Shown here in pieces: positions 6,057 through 7,626 of a stretch of DNA of 7,626 nucleotides (the first letter of the stretch is position 1; each line of letters starts with the position of its first letter). Position numbers and translations under genes: made by a program. The DNA is taken from the NCBI GenBank assembly GCA_002469305.1, contig DKEY01000187.1, positions 613 through 8,238 of the forward strand. The letters are read 5' to 3'. The DNA is from Sulfurospirillum sp. UBA6810 (GTDB lineage: Bacteria > Campylobacterota > Campylobacteria > Campylobacterales > Sulfurospirillaceae). The notes below the pieces were generated by a model. It was not told the origin of the DNA and made no database searches. It saw only the letters and a list, made by a program, of their open reading frames with translations.

Positions 6057-6653
6057 TTATCTAATTAAAAGCTCAACTCTACGATTTTTCTCTTCTGAAA
6101 CATTATCGGCAGTTTTTACAAGTAAATCAGTCTCACCATATGACTCAACTTTGAGCTGTATTACATCCAGACTCTGCTCTTTTATCCACTCTTTTACACT
6201 ATTTGCTCGCTCAAGGGAGAGTTTGACATTGTACTCTTTTGAGCCCATTGTATCAGCATGTCCTATGACATTGACATCACATGGCATTCTCTTTTTTATC
6301 TCTTTTAAGATTTGTGGTAGTTTTTCTTTTGACTCTTGTGTAAGTTCATTTGAGCCACTTTTAAAATATAACAGTACATGTACAGGCTTTAGTGGAACAC
6401 TTGCAATAGCACTTTTAAACTTTGATGCTATCTGTGCATCACTCATCATCTTTACTTCACTTGGCTTTTCATCCTTAGAAGTTAAACTGACATAGCCACC
6501 TGGTTTATCCACAAAAACAGAACCTGCTTTTGTTTCGACAACTATTGCATTTTGATTTGTGCCATTATCTATAAGTACAACAGTCGTACTTGGAGTATTT
6601 GTGAGAGAAGCGATAAGCATTCCTATCCACGTGATTATAACAGCTACTTCCAT
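6057..6653 (-). CDS. OmpA-like peptidoglycan-binding protein, membrane-anchored
   Basis: A 198-residue envelope protein. Residues 3-18 (VAVIITWIGMLIASLT) form one hydrophobic segment, either an anchor or an uncleaved signal, with no lipoprotein cysteine. Residues about 20-90 are a region I do not recognise. Residues about 92-198 are an OmpA C-terminal domain: LLYFKSGSNELTQES, GHADTMGSKEYNVKLSLERANSVKEWI, ESYGETD and EEKNRRVELLIR. D134 and R149 have the same 15-residue spacing as the two residues that hold diaminopimelate in OmpA, so cell-wall binding is expected. The start is the ATG at 6653, which shares its A with the TGA stop of the FecR gene (TGATG). A near-perfect GGAGGTGA lies ahead of it; the GTG one codon earlier sits too close to that site. 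It is the middle gene of the operon and probably couples the cell wall to the CHASE2 sensor (inference). Confidence 0.9.
   Translation of the reverse strand: MEVAVIITWIGMLIASLTNTPSTTVVLIDNGTNQNAIVVETKAGSVFVDKPGGYVSLTSKDEKPSEVKMMSDAQIASKFKSAIASVPLKPVHVLLYFKSGSNELTQESKEKLPQILKEIKKRMPCDVNVIGHADTMGSKEYNVKLSLERANSVKEWIKEQSLDVIQLKVESYGETDLLVKTADNVSEEKNRRVELLIR
6374..6383. repeat. Variant palindrome GTACATGTAC inside the OmpA-like gene
   Basis: An exact palindrome differing from the main repeat at both outer bases. It is read on the - strand as GTA CAT GTA (Val-His-Val), the same codon phase as the two copies in the CHASE2 gene. Confidence 0.45.
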
Positions 6654-7075
6654 CACTTCACCTCCACATAAAACTTAGTACCTCGGATACCAACAGTACC
6701 CTCTGGTATTTTAAAATTAACAGATTCAGGGGATAGCTTACCAATTTTTCCAGATTCAAAACTAGCTAAACCTTTTTTAAAATCTATGTCAAATTTAAAC
6801 TCTTTTTCAATTGGTTTAAATAAAAATTCATCGATAGATAAGATGCTATTCTCACCCAAAGACAAAACTGTTCCATCGTGAAAAATCACGCCAACACTAC
6901 TGTTTACCTTAGTGATAAGTGTATCTCTAATTTGGAGTTGATTACCAACTTCAAGCTTTATCATAGCATTGCCTCTTTTTGCAAAAGCATCACCACTGAT
7001 AGTTTTAACAATAGCAATATCTTGTGAAAATAAAAACGATAAGAAAAAAGAAAGAATTAAAAAAATTCGAAGCAT
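6653..7075 (-). CDS. Secreted FecR-domain protein
   Basis: A 140-residue periplasmic protein consisting of a signal peptide (1-17, LRIFLILSFFLSFLFS, no lipoprotein cysteine) and a single FecR domain (about 24-138). The family pattern is clear: LEVGNQLQIRDTLITKVNSSVGVIFHDGTVLSLGENSILSI, then KGLASFESGK, and the closing PEGTVGIRGTKFYVEV. Here the domain stands alone, without the inner-membrane anti-sigma part of the classical FecR iron regulator, and no sigma factor gene is nearby. It is therefore more likely an extracytoplasmic sensor or binding module than an iron-uptake regulator. The ATG at 7075 is chosen because AGGAG ends 6 bases before it; the TTG at 7081 directly abuts that site. It is the first gene of a three-gene operon and overlaps the OmpA-like gene by one base. 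Confidence 0.88.
   Translation of the reverse strand: MLRIFLILSFFLSFLFSQDIAIVKTISGDAFAKRGNAMIKLEVGNQLQIRDTLITKVNSSVGVIFHDGTVLSLGENSILSIDEFLFKPIEKEFKFDIDFKKGLASFESGKIGKLSPESVNFKIPEGTVGIRGTKFYVEVK
6658..6665 (-). promoter_or_regulatory. Strong ribosome binding site of the OmpA-like gene
   Basis: GGAGGTGA on the - strand, inside the last codons of the FecR gene. The GGAGG core lies 7 bases before the ATG at 6653 but only 4 before the GTG at 6656, which decides for the ATG. Confidence 0.7.
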
Positions 7076-7081
7076 GTACAA

Positions 7082-7086
7082 CTCCT
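7082..7086 (-). promoter_or_regulatory. Ribosome binding site of the FecR gene
   Basis: AGGAG on the - strand, 6 bases before the ATG at 7075 and directly touching the TTG at 7081, which excludes the TTG as start. Confidence 0.7.
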
Positions 7087-7107
7087 ATTATCTTGTAGAT
7101 AAAAAAT

Positions 7108-7113
7108 ATTATA
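7108..7113 (-). promoter_or_regulatory. Probable -10 box of the FecR-OmpA-CHASE2 operon
   Basis: A perfect TATAAT on the - strand, preceded by ATG, 32 bases before the FecR start codon. Transcription would begin near 7100, giving a leader of about 25 bases. No clear -35 box. It is the only convincing promoter upstream of the three genes. Confidence 0.6.
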
Positions 7114-7137
7114 CATCTCTAAACTTTATTTAGTATA

Positions 7138-7171
7138 AAGGTTTAGAGTAAAAAACTTTACTCCAAACCTT
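7138..7171 (-). terminator. Hairpin after acs, probable terminator
   Basis: A 15-pair stem (7138-7152 with 7157-7171) encloses a 4-base loop. The single non-Watson-Crick position is a G-U pair in - strand RNA but an A-C mismatch in + strand RNA, so it folds better as the end of acs, 11 bp after its stop. The U-run after the stem is short (about three T) and mixed, so termination may be partial. Confidence 0.6.
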
Positions 7172-7179
7172 ACATGTAA
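7170..7179. repeat. TTACATGTAA palindrome, copy 7
   Basis: An exact palindrome (CTTACATGTAAG with flanks) 3 bp after the acs stop, partly overlapping the foot of the hairpin that follows. Confidence 0.85.
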
Positions 7180-7182
7180 GAC

Positions 7183-7626
7183 TTAGTTATGTACTAAATT
7201 TTGTATTTTTTCTACAATAGATGGGTCTTCTAATGTTGATGTATCTTGAGTTATCTCTTCACCTTTTGCGATGGAGCGAAGGATTCTTCTCATGATTTTT
7301 CCACTTCTTGTTTTTGGCAAGCCTGGTACGAAACGGATAGCATCTAGTTTAGCTATATTTCCTATCTCTTTTGTGATGAGTTTATTGAGCTCTTGTATCA
7401 TAGATACTTCTTCACCGATAGTATCTTCACCCTTGATAACGATATAAGCAAATATACCCTCACCTTTGATAGCATCAGGACGTCCAACGACAGCAACTTC
7501 TGCCACATTTTCATGATGTCCAAGAACCGCTTCTATTTCAGCTGTTCCTAGTCTATGTCCAGAAACATTGATAACATCATCAGTTCGTCCTGTGATGATA
7601 ATATATCCATCATCATCATACATAGC
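7183..7626 (-). CDS. acs: Acetyl-CoA synthetase (AMP-forming), C-terminal fragment
   Basis: The last 147 codons of acetate-CoA ligase, which makes acetyl-CoA from acetate, ATP and CoA in the cytosol; the rest lies beyond the right edge. The fragment begins near the domain hinge (DDDGYIIITGRTDDVINVSGHRLGTAEIEAVL), which closely matches bacterial Acs. It runs through the mobile C-terminal domain (AEVAVVGRPDAIKGEGIFAYIV, KEIGNIAKLDAIRFVPGLPKTRSGKIMRRILRSIAKGE) and ends with the Acs-typical DTSTLEDPSIVEKI. The lysine in PKTRSGK is the catalytic lysine that is reversibly acetylated in other bacteria, so that control could operate here. DTSTL and the SGHRLGTAEIE wording favour Acs over other AMP-forming ligases such as propionyl-CoA synthetase. 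No frameshift is seen. Confidence 0.96.
   Translation of the reverse strand, partial: AMYDDDGYIIITGRTDDVINVSGHRLGTAEIEAVLGHHENVAEVAVVGRPDAIKGEGIFAYIVIKGEDTIGEEVSMIQELNKLITKEIGNIAKLDAIRFVPGLPKTRSGKIMRRILRSIAKGEEITQDTSTLEDPSIVEKIQNLVHN

Noticed and set aside
6654..6656. GTG start for the OmpA-like protein, one residue longer
   Set aside because: Only 4 bases from the GGAGG core; the ATG at 6653 gives 7 bases and the classical TGATG overlap.
7076..7081. TTG start for the FecR protein, two residues longer
   Set aside because: It directly touches the AGGAG site, leaving no spacing; the ATG at 7075 is 6 bases away.

Overview
The window is AT-rich, densely packed DNA, and its protein set (GroEL with a GGM tail, YebC, Acs, and a FecR/OmpA/CHASE2 signalling operon) suggests a Campylobacterota bacterium, probably a free-living Sulfurimonas-like lineage. 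That placement is inferred from protein character and base composition, not from a database search. Nine protein genes are present; two run off the window edges (groEL on the left, acs on the right). I see no rRNA, tRNA, CRISPR array, insertion sequence or phage gene.

Left part, + strand (1-3039): the end of groEL, closed by a strong 11-bp-stem terminator. Next come an exported class D (OXA-type) beta-lactamase, an AEC-family membrane transporter 42 bp behind it, and then a PnbA/NfnB-type FMN nitroreductase behind its own probable promoter. This is an accessory stretch between conserved genes.

Middle, + strand (3040-4150): yebC, with a clear -10 box and two copies of the palindrome TTACATGTAA on each side of it. 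A small three-helix membrane protein of the CBU_0592 type follows; it starts with GTG, and its stop codon directly touches the stop codon of the convergent gene.

Right part, - strand (7626-4151): the C-terminal third of acetyl-CoA synthetase followed by a hairpin. A promoter then drives a tightly coupled three-gene operon: a secreted FecR-domain protein, an OmpA-like peptidoglycan-binding protein, and a 633-residue CHASE2-HD-GYP membrane protein. The first two genes share a base (TGATG) and the third starts 4 bp later. The protein order suggests a pathway running from envelope or cell-wall sensing to cyclic-di-GMP breakdown in the cytoplasm.

The two signals most worth following are that operon and the palindrome TTACATGTAA. 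The palindrome occurs seven times exactly in 7.6 kb, where base composition alone predicts about 0.03. Five copies lie in the small intergenic fraction, and the two in coding sequence share one codon phase.
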